A DNA stretch of 64,000 nucleotides from Corynebacterium sp. (GCF_030532965.1 NZ_JAUNKC010000015.1:1-64000), one strand, 5' to 3'; positions 29,066 through 38,921 are shown, numbered from the stretch's first letter. Made by a program: numbers and translations. Notes: generated by a model from the letters alone, not told the origin.

Positions 29066-30634
29066 CTAGTTGGTTTTATCCCGATAGGACTGATCATCGA
29101 TATATTCGCCGTCGGCGTACTCACCATCGATGTACTCGTCATCGGCGTCGACGACATCCGCCCCGTCGTCGTACTCGTCGAAAAACTCTTCTGAATAGTC
29201 GCCCTCCCAGGCAGGGGCTTGTTCAATGTCGGTGGCCGGAAGAAGCTTCAGCCCGATGACCCCGGCGACGACTAGCAGCAACAACACCCCATAGCTGATG
29301 CCCACCATGGTCGACACCCCACCGGAGTTGCCCAATGCCGCCAACCCAGCGGTGGAATAATGCACCGGCGTCAGGCTTGAAAGCGCAAGCCAGGCAGTAT
29401 CAACCGCGCTGGTGGTAGCGGAGTTCCAAGCCCATCCGACTATTCCCACCTGGGCAAGCGAACCAAGGATTGCAGCCACCGTCCCAATGCGCGGCCCCAG
29501 AATCCGGCACAGCAGCATCCCACCTATTAATGCGGAAGCAGCCAGCAGCACCGCAAGGCCAGTAATTCCAAGGATTTGAACCGCCTCAATGCCCGAGCCG
29601 AGGATCACGCTCAGGATGGTTGCCATGCCGCCCAGACCGAGAACAACCAATGCGCTTAGCCACCATTGTTCGCGGTCACCCCGGCGGTGCAATGCGGCAC
29701 CCAACAACACGCCAGCGGAGATGAGGAATGCGTACATGGGGGCGAAGGTGCGGGTCACCCCGGCCGCCTCCGCTTCGGGAGTTCCCGCCTGGGTAATCGG
29801 CATCGCGCGTTGAATGGCGGAGATTTTCTCTTTGGTTAGTTTCGCCATGTCGTCGATCTTGACTGCGCCGGATTCCAGTTCCCCGACCCCGGCGAGGGCC
29901 TCATCGACCCCAGCGTTTAATTGATTAAGCCCGTCGTGGAGTTCCTTCGCCCCCTTGGTGGCGGAGAAAATCCCATCGTGATAGGCGTAGCCCGGAACGT
30001 GCAGCTGGTTGGCGATTTCCCGCGACCCGTCGCGAAGTTCTTCTAGTTGCTTTCGGGTTCCTTCGTCTAATTGGAAGGAACTGGCTTGTTCCCTAAAGCC
30101 GGTCAGTTGTTCCCGTAATTCCACCGAATCGGCATCGGTGGCGCCTTTCAGGTCATCCAGGTATCGATCGATGGTTCCGACGATCTGGCCGCGTACCACT
30201 TCGAATGTCACCAATTGATTGACTGCGGTTTCCACCCCGTCCGCGACCTTGGTGGCACCATCACCTAATTGGCCCGTCGCGGCCTGCAATTCCACGAGTC
30301 CGTCGGATAGTTTTTTCGAACCATCAGTGGCGGCGGTGACTGCGCCGGTAACTTCGCCGCTGCGACCGGATATTTTCTTCGTGCCTTCGGTTAATTGTTT
30401 GGTTCCATTAACGAGGAACCCCGCCTGGGAATTGGCTTCGCCGGTGGCACGGCGGGCGTCGATAAGCAACGAATCGTCGATGACGGCAGGTGCGCCTTCC
30501 CGATTATCGGTGGCGGACCACGCGTCAGCCGGGTCGATTCCGGCGAGGGTGGAGAAGGTGGCCCCGCCGAGCAATGGGACTGCAACGAGCAGGGCGACGA
30601 TTGCGCGTTTTAAGGCTGACGGCTTCGAAGTCAT
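29066..30634 (-). CDS. YhgE/Pip-like membrane protein
   Basis: 522 residues from the ATG at 30634. An N-terminal membrane helix is followed by a long extracytoplasmic helical region with recurring L-x-x-G/A heptads (SKKLSDGLVELQAATGQLGDG), then five or six membrane helices, and a very acidic C-terminal tail of Asp/Glu/Tyr (about 480-522). This layout is the YhgE/Pip family, related to phage receptor Pip and to type VII secretion-associated EsaA-like proteins (family knowledge). The acidic tail is unusual. Transcribed divergently from the mrp operon. Confidence 0.8.
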   Translation of the reverse strand: MTSKPSALKRAIVALLVAVPLLGGATFSTLAGIDPADAWSATDNREGAPAVIDDSLLIDARRATGEANSQAGFLVNGTKQLTEGTKKISGRSGEVTGAVTAATDGSKKLSDGLVELQAATGQLGDGATKVADGVETAVNQLVTFEVVRGQIVGTIDRYLDDLKGATDADSVELREQLTGFREQASSFQLDEGTRKQLEELRDGSREIANQLHVPGYAYHDGIFSATKGAKELHDGLNQLNAGVDEALAGVGELESGAVKIDDMAKLTKEKISAIQRAMPITQAGTPEAEAAGVTRTFAPMYAFLISAGVLLGAALHRRGDREQWWLSALVVLGLGGMATILSVILGSGIEAVQILGITGLAVLLAASALIGGMLLCRILGPRIGTVAAILGSLAQVGIVGWAWNSATTSAVDTAWLALSSLTPVHYSTAGLAALGNSGGVSTMVGISYGVLLLLVVAGVIGLKLLPATDIEQAPAWEGDYSEEFFDEYDDGADVVDADDEYIDGEYADGEYIDDQSYRDKTN

Positions 30635-30697
30635 ACTGTGAAATGTATCCGTTTCCTTAACCTTAAGGCCAAGCCACACCGCAGGTAACTGGTATTA

Positions 30698-30727
30698 TTG
30701 TCAAAGTTATTGTTCGATTTTTATAGA
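30698..30727 (+). promoter_or_regulatory. putative promoter of the mrp operon
   Basis: TTGTCA at 30698-30703 and TATAGA at 30722-30727 are separated by 18 bp. A leader of about 90 bases follows and contains GGCGCCAC (30738-30745) matched by GTGGCGCC (30794-30801), which could form a long-range hairpin close to the start codon. Confidence 0.4.
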
Positions 30728-30820
30728 AATGAAAGTAGGCGCCACGGGTTTCCGGCAGTTTTCCTTGAGTTTTTAGGTGAGTTGTGTTCACTGGTGGCGC
30801 CACCCCCGTTCTAAGCGTTT

Positions 30821-33800
30821 GTGGGTGTGAGTTTTCACGTGTCGTTAATTTTTGTCCTCGGTCTTGCGGCGCTTAGCGTCGCAGTGGCTCCTGTTTGCGT
30901 CAAGTTATTTGACCGAGCCGCAGGGTGGCCGCTTGCCGCAATTTTCCTCGGTGCCTTCGGCGTACTCGTTCCACATTTGCCTGACATTTTCTCAGGCACT
31001 CCCTTGGTGTGGTCTGTCACCTGGGTGCCGGATTTCGTCGGTGCTGGCATTAATGTTGATCTGCGGTTGCGCGCTGACGCATTATCGGTATTTTTTGCGT
31101 TATTAGCCCTGGTCATTGGCTCAGTGGTGTTTATTTACTCGGCCAGTTATCTACCAAAATATAAAAAGAACACAAGTTTTTACACGATCATGACGGCGTT
31201 CACCGCGGCGATTTTGCTGCTGGTGCTTGCCGACGACGCAGTGGTGCTGTTTATCGCGTGGGAACTGGTCTCCCTGGCCTCGTTCATGTTGATTGCCCGC
31301 TCCGGCGGCGCGGGTGGCGAGCAAGGTTCCCAGCGCACGTTGATCCTGACGTTCATCGGCGGTTTAACCTTATTGGTCGCCATGGCGATAGCCGCCACCC
31401 AGGCGGGCACTACCAGCATAACCGGCATTATCGCTGCTGATTTCTGGTCGACCAACCCGGCACTAACGGCAGTGCTCGCGGTGCTGATTGCGGTCTCCGC
31501 ATTCACGAAATCCGCGCAGCTGCCGTTTCATTTCTGGCTGCCGGAGGCAATGGCCGCGGCAACGCCGGTCTCCGCGTTCCTCCACGCCGCCGCCGTGGTC
31601 AAGGCTGGTATTTATGTTTTGCTGCGGTTCTCCTCCGTGTTTCACGATGTCCCGGTATGGAATTACCTGCTCATCATCACCGGCATGGCGACTGCGGTCA
31701 TGGCCTCGTTGTTCGCTATCCAGAAAACCGATTTAAAAAAGCTCACGGCGTATTCCACGGTGTCGCATTTGGGTTGGATCGTGGCCACGATTGGTGTCGG
31801 CACCCCGTTGGCATTGGCTGCCGCATTGGTGCATACGCTCGCCCATGCGCTTTTTAAATCCTCGCTGTTCATGCTAATCGGAGTGCTGGATCACCAGACC
31901 GGCACCCGAGACGCCACCCGGCTGGGTTCCTCGTGGCGGCAATTGCCGTTCACGTTTACATCGGTGGTGATTGCGGCGGCATCGATGGCGGCTATCCCGC
32001 CGCTATTCGGCTTTGTTTCCAAAGAAGGCATGCTCACCGCGTTTACCGAGGCCCCGGTAGGTTCGCTTGGTGTGCTAGTGCTGTTAGCTGCGGCGACCAT
32101 TGGCGCGATCTTCACATTCACCTATTCGGTGCGCATTGTGGCGGATGGTTTCATCGACGGCGACCGGGACATGTCGCAGGTGCGTGAGGCCCCCGTTTTG
32201 TTGTGGCTTCCTGCCGCTTTGCCTGGATTCGCATCGATCCCGATTGTCTTTGCACTAGGTTACCTCGACGCCCCGGTTTCCGCTGCCGCCGCCGCGATCG
32301 GCGAAGACCCCCACGTGCATTTGGCGCTGTGGCACGGGCTCAATGTTCCGTTCATCTTGTCGGCGGTGGTTTTGGTTGTGGGGATTATCGGGGTGTTTTT
32401 CCGGCACCAGATTTGGGCGCTTGTCGACGCCAAACGCCTCGCCCCTTATTCCGGCAACGACCTACTTAAGGTGTTCAATCAGTCGCTTTCCAAGTTCGGC
32501 CGCCTGCTTGGGCGCATGGCGGATTCCCTGTCGCCTGCCCGCCACCTGGCGTTCATGTTCCTCCTCTTAGCGGTTTTCGGAGTCACGGTTGCCATTTCCG
32601 GCCTGCTATACGGCGGGGTTGATGGTGTTGCGCTCTCGCCTCGGACCCCCGGCTCGGATCGTGTCTACGATCTGTTGCCGCTGGTCATTATCGCCTCGGG
32701 TGGAATTGCGCTAGCGCGCACGACGAAACGCCTAACCGCCGTGGTTCTGATTGGCGTGGTGGGCGTTGGGGTTACCCTTCAGGTATTGATGTTAGGTGCC
32801 CCGGATGTTGCACTCACCCAGTTCTTGGTGGAAGCGCTGGTTGTGGTCATCATGATGATGGTGGTGCGCCAACAACCGGAAACTTTCCACCCCACGAAAC
32901 CTAAGCGCAAGATTGTCGGCGGTTTGTTAGCCGCGGTGGTGGGCGTGCTGACGTTCTTGGCGTCGTTCATGCTTTTAGGTCGCCACGACCGTAGCGAAAT
33001 TGCGCTGTGGTATCTCAATGAGGCACCGAGCATCACCAGTGGCGATAACGTGGTGAATACCATCTTGGTGGAGTTCCGTGCGCTGGATACCTTGGGTGAG
33101 TTGTCGGTATTGGGCATGGCCGCGGTGGTTATCGCTGCGGTGGTGACATCCATGCCTCGCTATCCGTTTGCTAAGGGCACGCACCCGGCACCTATCGGCC
33201 AGTCGACGGTCAATTCCATTCCGCTGCGTACCTTGTTAAAGGCACTGGTTCCGGTTTTGGTCGTTTTGTCGGCGTTGATTTTCTGGCGCGGCCATAATGA
33301 ACCTGGTGGCGGCTTCATCGCGGCATTGGTCGCCGGCGCTGCGATGATGTTGACCTATATCGCTTTCCCGCGTGACCGGCGGATTTTCGGGGTTTCGGTT
33401 CCCATTTACCTCACTGGTTTTGGAATCCTTATCGCGTTGCTGGCTGGTTTTATCGGCCTCATGCATGGCTCGTTCCTCTACGCCATTCACGGGTATGCCT
33501 TTGGCCAGCACCTGTCGTCGTCGTTGATCTTCGACGTCGGTGTGTATTTGGCGGTTCTGGGAATGCTCTCGATGGCTATTAATGCCTTGGGCGGCTACCT
33601 GCGCCCGGGCATGGAGTATAAGGATTTGAATTTCAATCGTCAGGATTCACCATTGCAGCCTTTGGTGCAGGTCCTGCACGAGCCGGGCGATTTCCCCGAT
33701 GAGCATCGGCGGGCACCGGAGGCCCCGGAGCAGGCGTTGATTGAAAAGCACGCGCTGCAGGAATCGGCTGCGCTGAAGGCGGATTCCGCCTCGCATACCA

Positions 33801-33859
33801 CCACGATCACCCACCCAGGCGAGGAACAGGGCTTAGGCACGCAGGAGGATTCCAAGTGA
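30821..33859 (+). CDS. mrpA: Na+/H+ antiporter subunit A (with fused B domain)
   Basis: 1012 residues, about 20 membrane segments. Residues up to about 650 are the NuoL-like core: LRADALSVFFALLALVIGS, FIAWELVSLASFMLI, LPFHFWLPEAMAAATPVSAFLHAAAVVKAG and KKLTAYSTVSHLGW hold the conserved Glu/Lys/His residues. The last third contains the MrpB-type domain (FWRGHNEPGGGFIAALVAGAAMML), as usual for fused actinobacterial forms. It forms part of a hetero-oligomeric cation/proton exchanger. Start uncertain: GTG at 30821 or 30839. Its end overlaps the start of mrpC. Confidence 0.93.
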   Translation: MGVSFHVSLIFVLGLAALSVAVAPVCVKLFDRAAGWPLAAIFLGAFGVLVPHLPDIFSGTPLVWSVTWVPDFVGAGINVDLRLRADALSVFFALLALVIGSVVFIYSASYLPKYKKNTSFYTIMTAFTAAILLLVLADDAVVLFIAWELVSLASFMLIARSGGAGGEQGSQRTLILTFIGGLTLLVAMAIAATQAGTTSITGIIAADFWSTNPALTAVLAVLIAVSAFTKSAQLPFHFWLPEAMAAATPVSAFLHAAAVVKAGIYVLLRFSSVFHDVPVWNYLLIITGMATAVMASLFAIQKTDLKKLTAYSTVSHLGWIVATIGVGTPLALAAALVHTLAHALFKSSLFMLIGVLDHQTGTRDATRLGSSWRQLPFTFTSVVIAAASMAAIPPLFGFVSKEGMLTAFTEAPVGSLGVLVLLAAATIGAIFTFTYSVRIVADGFIDGDRDMSQVREAPVLLWLPAALPGFASIPIVFALGYLDAPVSAAAAAIGEDPHVHLALWHGLNVPFILSAVVLVVGIIGVFFRHQIWALVDAKRLAPYSGNDLLKVFNQSLSKFGRLLGRMADSLSPARHLAFMFLLLAVFGVTVAISGLLYGGVDGVALSPRTPGSDRVYDLLPLVIIASGGIALARTTKRLTAVVLIGVVGVGVTLQVLMLGAPDVALTQFLVEALVVVIMMMVVRQQPETFHPTKPKRKIVGGLLAAVVGVLTFLASFMLLGRHDRSEIALWYLNEAPSITSGDNVVNTILVEFRALDTLGELSVLGMAAVVIAAVVTSMPRYPFAKGTHPAPIGQSTVNSIPLRTLLKALVPVLVVLSALIFWRGHNEPGGGFIAALVAGAAMMLTYIAFPRDRRIFGVSVPIYLTGFGILIALLAGFIGLMHGSFLYAIHGYAFGQHLSSSLIFDVGVYLAVLGMLSMAINALGGYLRPGMEYKDLNFNRQDSPLQPLVQVLHEPGDFPDEHRRAPEAPEQALIEKHALQESAALKADSASHTTTITHPGEEQGLGTQEDSK

Positions 33860-34302
33860 TTATTTCGTTGACCATTGCGCTGCTTGCCGCAGGTGGAGTG
33901 TATCTGGTGGTGCAGCGCGGCATGCTGCGCATTGTTGTGGGCATGACGCTGTTGAGCCATGCGGCTAATCTTTTGATCCTGGTCACTGGCATTCCGGCAT
34001 GGCGGGGTGAGCCGTTTCCTAGTAGGACGGAGATTTCCGACGCCGCTGATCCGCTCCCCCAGGCGTTTGTGCTCACGGCGATCGTCATTGCGATGGCGAC
34101 CACCACGTATATGTTGACGCTGTCTGGTTTGGGCCGGTCGGATGATACCGAGGCCGAGGTTGTGGCTGATGAGGATTCGCCGCTGCAGACCTTGGGCCGG
34201 TCGACCACCACGGCGGAGCTTGCAGCCAGTGAAGCCCATGTGGCGAAGCGCCGCAGTAGGCGTGAGGCACGAATGAAATCTATCGATCCGAAAGGCCACT
34301 GA
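33856..34302 (+). CDS. mrpC: Na+/H+ antiporter subunit C
   Basis: 148 residues, GTG start overlapping the mrpA stop by four bases, which indicates translational coupling. NuoK-like with three helices: ALLAAGGVYLVVQRGMLRIVVGMTLLSHAANLLIL includes the G-M-x-L-L-S-x-x-x-N motif, and DPLPQAFVLTAIVIAMATTTYML forms the third helix. The hydrophilic C-terminal 50 residues extend beyond the core. Confidence 0.92.
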   Translation: MIISLTIALLAAGGVYLVVQRGMLRIVVGMTLLSHAANLLILVTGIPAWRGEPFPSRTEISDAADPLPQAFVLTAIVIAMATTTYMLTLSGLGRSDDTEAEVVADEDSPLQTLGRSTTTAELAASEAHVAKRRSRREARMKSIDPKGH

Positions 34303-34305
34303 CCT

Positions 34306-35904
34306 GTGATGACGCTTCCAGTTTTTCTCGCAGCTGCTGCGGAAGCTCCGGGCGGCTTTAATGTCGATGCGGTTTTGCCGTTATTCATCGGCATTCCGCT
34401 AGCGTTGGTGGCGCTTGCTGCCGTCGCGCCGTCGAAACCTATCCGCGATAGCATTTGTCTGCTCACCCCCGTGGGCACGCTGCTTGGCGGGGTGTGGTTG
34501 TTCGGCTACACCGCTGCGCACGGCACCATTGCGCATTCGGTGGGGCTTTATATCGGTGGCGTTGCCATTCCGCTTGCGGGCGATCAATTCGCCGCCGTGA
34601 TGATCGTGACTACGTCTGCCGTTGCGTTTGCCGCCAATTGGTTCGCATTGGTGGTTGGCGAAACCCGCGCCCGGTTTTATCCGGCGCTGGCGACGATGCT
34701 GCTTAGCGGTGTGATGGGTGCGCTGCTTACCGCTGATCTGTTCAATTTCTTCGTCTTCATTGAGGTCATGCTGCTGCCGTCCTATGGCCTGTTGGCTATG
34801 ACGGGCACGTGGGCTCGCTTGTCGGCGGGGCGGGCGTTTGTCTTGGTTAATCTGGCCACTTCGACATTGCTTTTGGTCGGTGTGGCTATCGTCTACGGCG
34901 TGGTGGGGACCGTGAATATCGCGGCGTTGCGCGGTGCGGCGGCGGGCCACGGCCCGGCCACGGTGGCGATGGGGATCGTGGTGATCGCGATGGTGGTGAA
35001 GGCAGGGTTGTTCCCGGTTCATACCTGGTTGCCGCGTTCCTACCCGCAGACGTCGGCAAGCGTCATGGCGTTGTTCTCGGCGCTGCATACCAAGGTTGCG
35101 GTCTTTATCTTGTTCCGCATTTATGTGGTGATTTTTGAGCTTGATGCACGCTGGACGACGCTGATTATCGTCGTGTGTATCGCAAGCATGATTGTGGGGT
35201 CCTTCGCGGGTTTGGCGGAGAATTCCATGCGCCGGGTGCTCGCGTATCAGATGGTCAACGGCATGCCGATGATTATGGTGATGCTGGCCTTTACCGCTGG
35301 TAATGAGAAGGCGGCCTTGGCGGCTGGCATTTTGTACATGCTGCACCACATGATCACGGTGGCTTCGTTGATCTTAAGCGCGGGCGCAGTCGAGGAAACT
35401 TACGGCAAGGACGTGTTATCGAAGCTTTCGGGCATCGCGCGTCGCGATCCGTTGGTTGCTGCGGTGTTCGCCGCCGGTGCGTTTTCCTTGGTTGGTTTCC
35501 CTCCGTTTTCCGGGTTATGGGCGAAGGTGTATCTGATAGTAAATATCGCCGCCGCTCAGACGGTTGCTGGGTGGGTTGTGATTGCCGTCGTGATCCTTGC
35601 CAGCTTCGCGGCGTTTCAGGCGGTTTTGCGCATCTGGCGGAAGGTGTTCTGGGGTGGCGAGATGAATAAACAACGCATTCCCGAAAACCTCCGGGTGCCG
35701 TTGGCGCGCATCGCCCCTGGTGCGGCGCTTGCCATCGTGAGCTTCGGGATGTTTATTTTCGCTGGCCCCTTGGTGTCGGTGGCGCTTTCTGCCGCTGATT
35801 CGCTTGTCGACGTCCCCGGCTACGTTTCCGCCGTGCTCGGCGTCGATCCAAACCAGGCGGTAGGTGCCGTGGCGGCAGCCACTATTTCGGGAGGTGCTAG
35901 CTAG
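34306..35904 (+). CDS. mrpD: Na+/H+ antiporter subunit D
   Basis: 532 residues with about 14 membrane helices, related to NuoM/NuoN. FFVFIEVMLLPSYGLLAMTG contains the conserved Glu, and AMVVKAGLFPVHTWLPRSYPQTSASVMALFSALHTKVAVF the Lys and Pro/His motif of the proton channel. LAYQMVNGMPMIMVM and VGFPPFSGLWAKVYL are further signatures. GTG at 34306 or ATG at 34309 starts it three to six bases after mrpC. Confidence 0.93.
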   Translation: MMTLPVFLAAAAEAPGGFNVDAVLPLFIGIPLALVALAAVAPSKPIRDSICLLTPVGTLLGGVWLFGYTAAHGTIAHSVGLYIGGVAIPLAGDQFAAVMIVTTSAVAFAANWFALVVGETRARFYPALATMLLSGVMGALLTADLFNFFVFIEVMLLPSYGLLAMTGTWARLSAGRAFVLVNLATSTLLLVGVAIVYGVVGTVNIAALRGAAAGHGPATVAMGIVVIAMVVKAGLFPVHTWLPRSYPQTSASVMALFSALHTKVAVFILFRIYVVIFELDARWTTLIIVVCIASMIVGSFAGLAENSMRRVLAYQMVNGMPMIMVMLAFTAGNEKAALAAGILYMLHHMITVASLILSAGAVEETYGKDVLSKLSGIARRDPLVAAVFAAGAFSLVGFPPFSGLWAKVYLIVNIAAAQTVAGWVVIAVVILASFAAFQAVLRIWRKVFWGGEMNKQRIPENLRVPLARIAPGAALAIVSFGMFIFAGPLVSVALSAADSLVDVPGYVSAVLGVDPNQAVGAVAAATISGGAS

Positions 35905-35906
35905 TT

Positions 35907-36323
35907 ATGGCAATTGTGCATGCAGTGAAATTTATCTTCTGGTTAAAGTTCCAGCTTCTCCTTGCTACCTGGACTGTGGTTATTGACACGCTTACTGGTA
36001 ATAAGAAGATCGATCCGTGCGTGGTCACGTACCCGTTACGGGTGACCAACGACTGGCAGATTACATTATTTGCTACCTCCATTACCATCACGCCCGGAAC
36101 GATGTCGCTTACCATCGTCGACGATGATGAGGATCAGGAACAAGGCGATCGGCATTTGATCGTGCACGCTGTGTACGGTTCCAATCCCGATCAGGTTCTA
36201 GCCGATCTCGCCCAAATGGAGGAAATGTTGGCGCCGCATGTTGCGGGCATCGCCCATGATCTTTCCGCCGCTAAGGTGGAATATCCCGCACCGAAGGCGA
36301 CGTCGCCTGGAAGGAAGGCATAG
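35907..36323 (+). CDS. mrpE: Na+/H+ antiporter subunit E
   Basis: 138 residues beginning two bases after the mrpD stop. The first ~35 residues are hydrophobic, followed by PLRVTNDWQITLFATSITITPGTMSLTI, the hallmark TPGT stretch of MrpE, and then an acidic cytoplasmic domain ending in a Pro/Lys-rich tail. It belongs to the assembled Mrp complex and is not itself a channel subunit. Confidence 0.9.
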   Translation: MAIVHAVKFIFWLKFQLLLATWTVVIDTLTGNKKIDPCVVTYPLRVTNDWQITLFATSITITPGTMSLTIVDDDEDQEQGDRHLIVHAVYGSNPDQVLADLAQMEEMLAPHVAGIAHDLSAAKVEYPAPKATSPGRKA

Positions 36324-36326
36324 CTG

Positions 36327-36599
36327 ATGATGGCATTTGATTATTTCGCCTACACCGGAATGGCCTTGCTGGCGGTTTCGTTGCTCAGTATCATCGCTTT
36401 GATTGTGCGCACCAAGGACGAATTTGTGCGTGCGGTGGTGTCGGATCTGGTGTTTTATTCCATGATTGGGTTTTATCTCGTCTGGTCCATGTTGAACGAC
36501 ACGGCTATCGCCTATGAGATCATTCTGTTGGCTGCGGTCGCTGGCGGCGTTTTGCCCACCATGTCGATGGCGCGCATCATTTCGAAGGGACGCCGCTAA
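36327..36599 (+). CDS. mrpF: Na+/H+ antiporter subunit F
   Basis: 90 residues with three membrane helices; the middle part carries the conserved Asp in FVRAVVSDLVFYSMIGFYLVW. Its last base is the first base of the mrpG start codon, a typical one-base overlap within this operon. Confidence 0.9.
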   Translation: MMAFDYFAYTGMALLAVSLLSIIALIVRTKDEFVRAVVSDLVFYSMIGFYLVWSMLNDTAIAYEIILLAAVAGGVLPTMSMARIISKGRR

Positions 36600-36925
36600 T
36601 GATTATTACCGAGATTATCGCGGGCGTGTGCATCGTTATTGCTGGCCTCTTATTTTTGCTAACCGCACTGGCGTATTGGCGCTATCAAGAACCCCTCACC
36701 CAGGCGAATCTGATGGGGCCGGCCACCAGTGTAGGGCTGCCGCTGTTGATCGTCGCAAAGCTCATTTATGACATCGGCAACCACGGCTTGGTCTTCAGCG
36801 ACCTTATCCGGGCGGTGCTGTCCATCACCGGTTATTTGGTGGTGCTGGCGGTCGGTTCGTTTATCGCCGGGCGTTCGCTTTACGCGGTGGCCACCGAACA
36901 AGAGGAAGCCAGCTCCCCTAGCTAG
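36599..36925 (+). CDS. mrpG: Na+/H+ antiporter subunit G
   Basis: 108 residues, three membrane helices, the last gene of the operon. IAGVCIVIAGLLFLLTALAYWRYQEP and NLMGPATSVGLPLLIVAKLIYD are in line with MrpG proteins. With it, subunits A(B), C, D, E, F and G are all present, so the complex appears complete. Confidence 0.9.
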   Translation: MIITEIIAGVCIVIAGLLFLLTALAYWRYQEPLTQANLMGPATSVGLPLLIVAKLIYDIGNHGLVFSDLIRAVLSITGYLVVLAVGSFIAGRSLYAVATEQEEASSPS

Positions 36926-36969
36926 TCCAACATTCGCCCCGCAGGGAGTGCATGTTAAACTTTTTCACC

Positions 36970-37527
36970 ATGACCACACAGTCCGCAGCGGATGAGCACA
37001 TCACCCAATTAGCCTTGAAGGCTGGTCGGGGTGATCGGGCTGCCCTGACGGAGTTTATCAAGGCGACCCAATCGGACGTGTGGCGACTATTGGCGCATTT
37101 GGGCGGCACGGAAATCGCGGATGACCTCACGCAGGAGACCTATTTGCGGGTTATTAAAGCGCTACCCCGATTCGCGGCGCGCTCCTCGGCGCGTACCTGG
37201 TTGCTGTCGCTTGCGCGTCGGGTGTGGGTGGATAACATTCGCCACGACATGGCTCGGCCACGAAAGTCAGCGGCCGAAGTGGAGTCCGTCGATTCGCCGA
37301 CGGAAACAAACTGGTCGGAGTGGGTTGATGTGCGGATGCTTATCGACGCCCTCCCGGCAGAGCGTCGTGAAGCATTAATCCTCACCCAGGTTTTGGGGTA
37401 CAGCTACGAGGAGGCCGCGAAAATCGCCGACGTTCGGTTGGGCACGATCCGCTCCCGGGTCGCCCGCGCCCGCTCGGATATCATCGCCGCGTCGCGCACT
37501 TCGACCGGTGCGTCACATAGCGCTTAA
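36970..37527 (+). CDS. sigC: ECF sigma factor SigC
   Basis: 185 residues. Region 2 (EIADDLTQETYLRVIKALPRF, then SSARTWLLSLARRVWVDNIRH) and region 4 (LTQVLGYSYEEAAKIADVRLGTIRSRVARAR) are complete. FIKATQSDVWRLLAHLGG matches the SigC group of mycobacteria and corynebacteria. Alignment to that group favours the ATG at 36970 over the one at 36952. No anti-sigma gene lies next to it, as is usual for SigC. In C. glutamicum SigC controls respiratory genes (known); here it stands between mrp and ahpC. Confidence 0.88.
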   Translation: MTTQSAADEHITQLALKAGRGDRAALTEFIKATQSDVWRLLAHLGGTEIADDLTQETYLRVIKALPRFAARSSARTWLLSLARRVWVDNIRHDMARPRKSAAEVESVDSPTETNWSEWVDVRMLIDALPAERREALILTQVLGYSYEEAAKIADVRLGTIRSRVARARSDIIAASRTSTGASHSA

Positions 37528-37698
37528 CCTGTTCAACCCCGTTGCGGGGTTATCTTTCTCACAGTTTTCGGCCATTTGCCGTTTAACTGTTGTCTAGTTT
37601 CCCCTTCCGCCCCACCCGGTGCGCTGGCTTAACAACCCTAACCAATAGCAGCCATAAAAATTACCTATTTGCAGCGGATTGATTTTTACATTAGTTCA

Positions 37699-37727
37699 TT
37701 GACAGCTTTTCAGTATGTCGGTAGAAA
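37699..37727 (+). promoter_or_regulatory. putative ahpC promoter
   Basis: TTGACA at 37699-37704 and TAGAAA at 37722-37727 with a 17-bp spacer, about 64 bases before the ahpC start. A GGAGGA ribosome site lies at 37775-37780. The position suits an OxyR-controlled peroxide promoter, but no operator was identified. Confidence 0.5.
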
Positions 37728-37790
37728 CGTCTAAAGGGGCACGAAGCACCCCCAAAGAAACAATCATTGCCGTTGGAGGAATGAACAACA

Positions 37791-38387
37791 ATGCCAATTT
37801 TGACCGTTGGTGAAAAATTTCCGGAATTTGAACTTACTGCACTTAAGGGCGGCGACCTGCACAATGTCGATGCGGCACAGCCGGAGGACTACTTCGAAAC
37901 TGTCTCGCTAGGCAAGTACGAAGGTAAGTGGAAGATCGTCTTCTTCTACCCGAAGGACTTCACGTTCGTCTGCCCAACCGAAATCGCAGCTTTTGGCAAG
38001 CTGGACGAAGAATTCCAGGATCGCGACACCCAGGTTCTCGGCGGCTCCACCGATAACGAGTTCTGCCACTTCAATTGGCGCGCCACCCACCCAGAACTCA
38101 AGGACGTCCCGTTCCCAATGTTCGCCGATGTCAAGCACGAGCTCATCCGCGAACTGGGTGTCGAAAACGGCGACGGCGTTGCTGACCGCGCGACCTTCAT
38201 CATCGACCCAGACGGCATCATCCAATTCGTTTCCGTCACCCCAGACGCAGTCGGCCGCAACGTCGACGAGGTGCTGCGGGTCCTTGATGCACTCCAGTCC
38301 GAAGAGGTCTGCGCCTGCAACTGGCAGAAGAACGATCCCACCAAGAACATCGACAAGTTCGCGGAGCTTCAGGAGGGCCTAAAGTAA
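37791..38387 (+). CDS. ahpC: alkyl hydroperoxide reductase, peroxiredoxin subunit
   Basis: 198 residues, a typical 2-Cys peroxiredoxin. The peroxidatic Cys61 is in FTFVCPTEI, and Cys174 and Cys176 lie in EEVCACNW near the C-terminus, the usual site of resolving cysteines in actinobacterial AhpC. It reduces peroxides and peroxynitrite and is itself reduced by AhpD. The ahpD start is one base after its stop. Confidence 0.96.
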   Translation: MPILTVGEKFPEFELTALKGGDLHNVDAAQPEDYFETVSLGKYEGKWKIVFFYPKDFTFVCPTEIAAFGKLDEEFQDRDTQVLGGSTDNEFCHFNWRATHPELKDVPFPMFADVKHELIRELGVENGDGVADRATFIIDPDGIIQFVSVTPDAVGRNVDEVLRVLDALQSEEVCACNWQKNDPTKNIDKFAELQEGLK

Positions 38388-38388
38388 C

Positions 38389-38913
38389 ATGAGCATCGAT
38401 AATCTCAAGGCAGGCCTGCCGGAATACGCCAAAGACTTAAAGCTTAATATCGGCACCTTGCTCCGCAGCACCGAGCTGAACGAGCAGCAGTTATGGGGCA
38501 CGCTCCTCGCATCTGCCGCAGCTACCCGCAGCGAGGCAGTTTTCTCCGAGGTAAGCGAAGAAGCCAAAACCCACCTCAGCGACGAGGCATTCAATGCCGC
38601 ACTTGCTGCCGCATCCATCATGGCGATGAATAACGTTGCCTACCGGGCGAAAAGCTGGTTGGGCTCCGACTATGCCCAGGTGAAGATGGGGCTGCGCATG
38701 AACGTCATCGCAAACCCAGGTGTGGAAAAGGTCGACTTCGAGCTGTGGTCGCTGGCAGTATCCGCCATCAACGGCTGCGAACACTGCACCATCGCCCACG
38801 AAAAGACCGTGCGCGGCGAAGGCCTGACCAAGGAGCAGGTTTTCGAAGCAGTAAAGATCGCCGCCACCATTCAAGGCGTGGCACAGGTGGTCGACATTGA
38901 GGCCGCTCGCTAA
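38389..38913 (+). CDS. ahpD: alkyl hydroperoxide reductase partner, carboxymuconolactone-fold thiol protein
   Basis: 174 residues. The catalytic motif CEHC at 130-133 followed by His137 in [13 protein letters not shown] is the AhpD signature; the protein is a helical trimer that passes electrons from lipoamide to AhpC. It overlaps the ahpC operon with a one-base gap, so the pair is co-expressed. A strong hairpin follows. Confidence 0.95.
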   Translation: MSIDNLKAGLPEYAKDLKLNIGTLLRSTELNEQQLWGTLLASAAATRSEAVFSEVSEEAKTHLSDEAFNAALAAASIMAMNNVAYRAKSWLGSDYAQVKMGLRMNVIANPGVEKVDFELWSLAVSAINGCEHCTIAHEKTVRGEGLTKEQVFEAVKIAATIQGVAQVVDIEAAR

Positions 38914-38921
38914 ACAATGAG

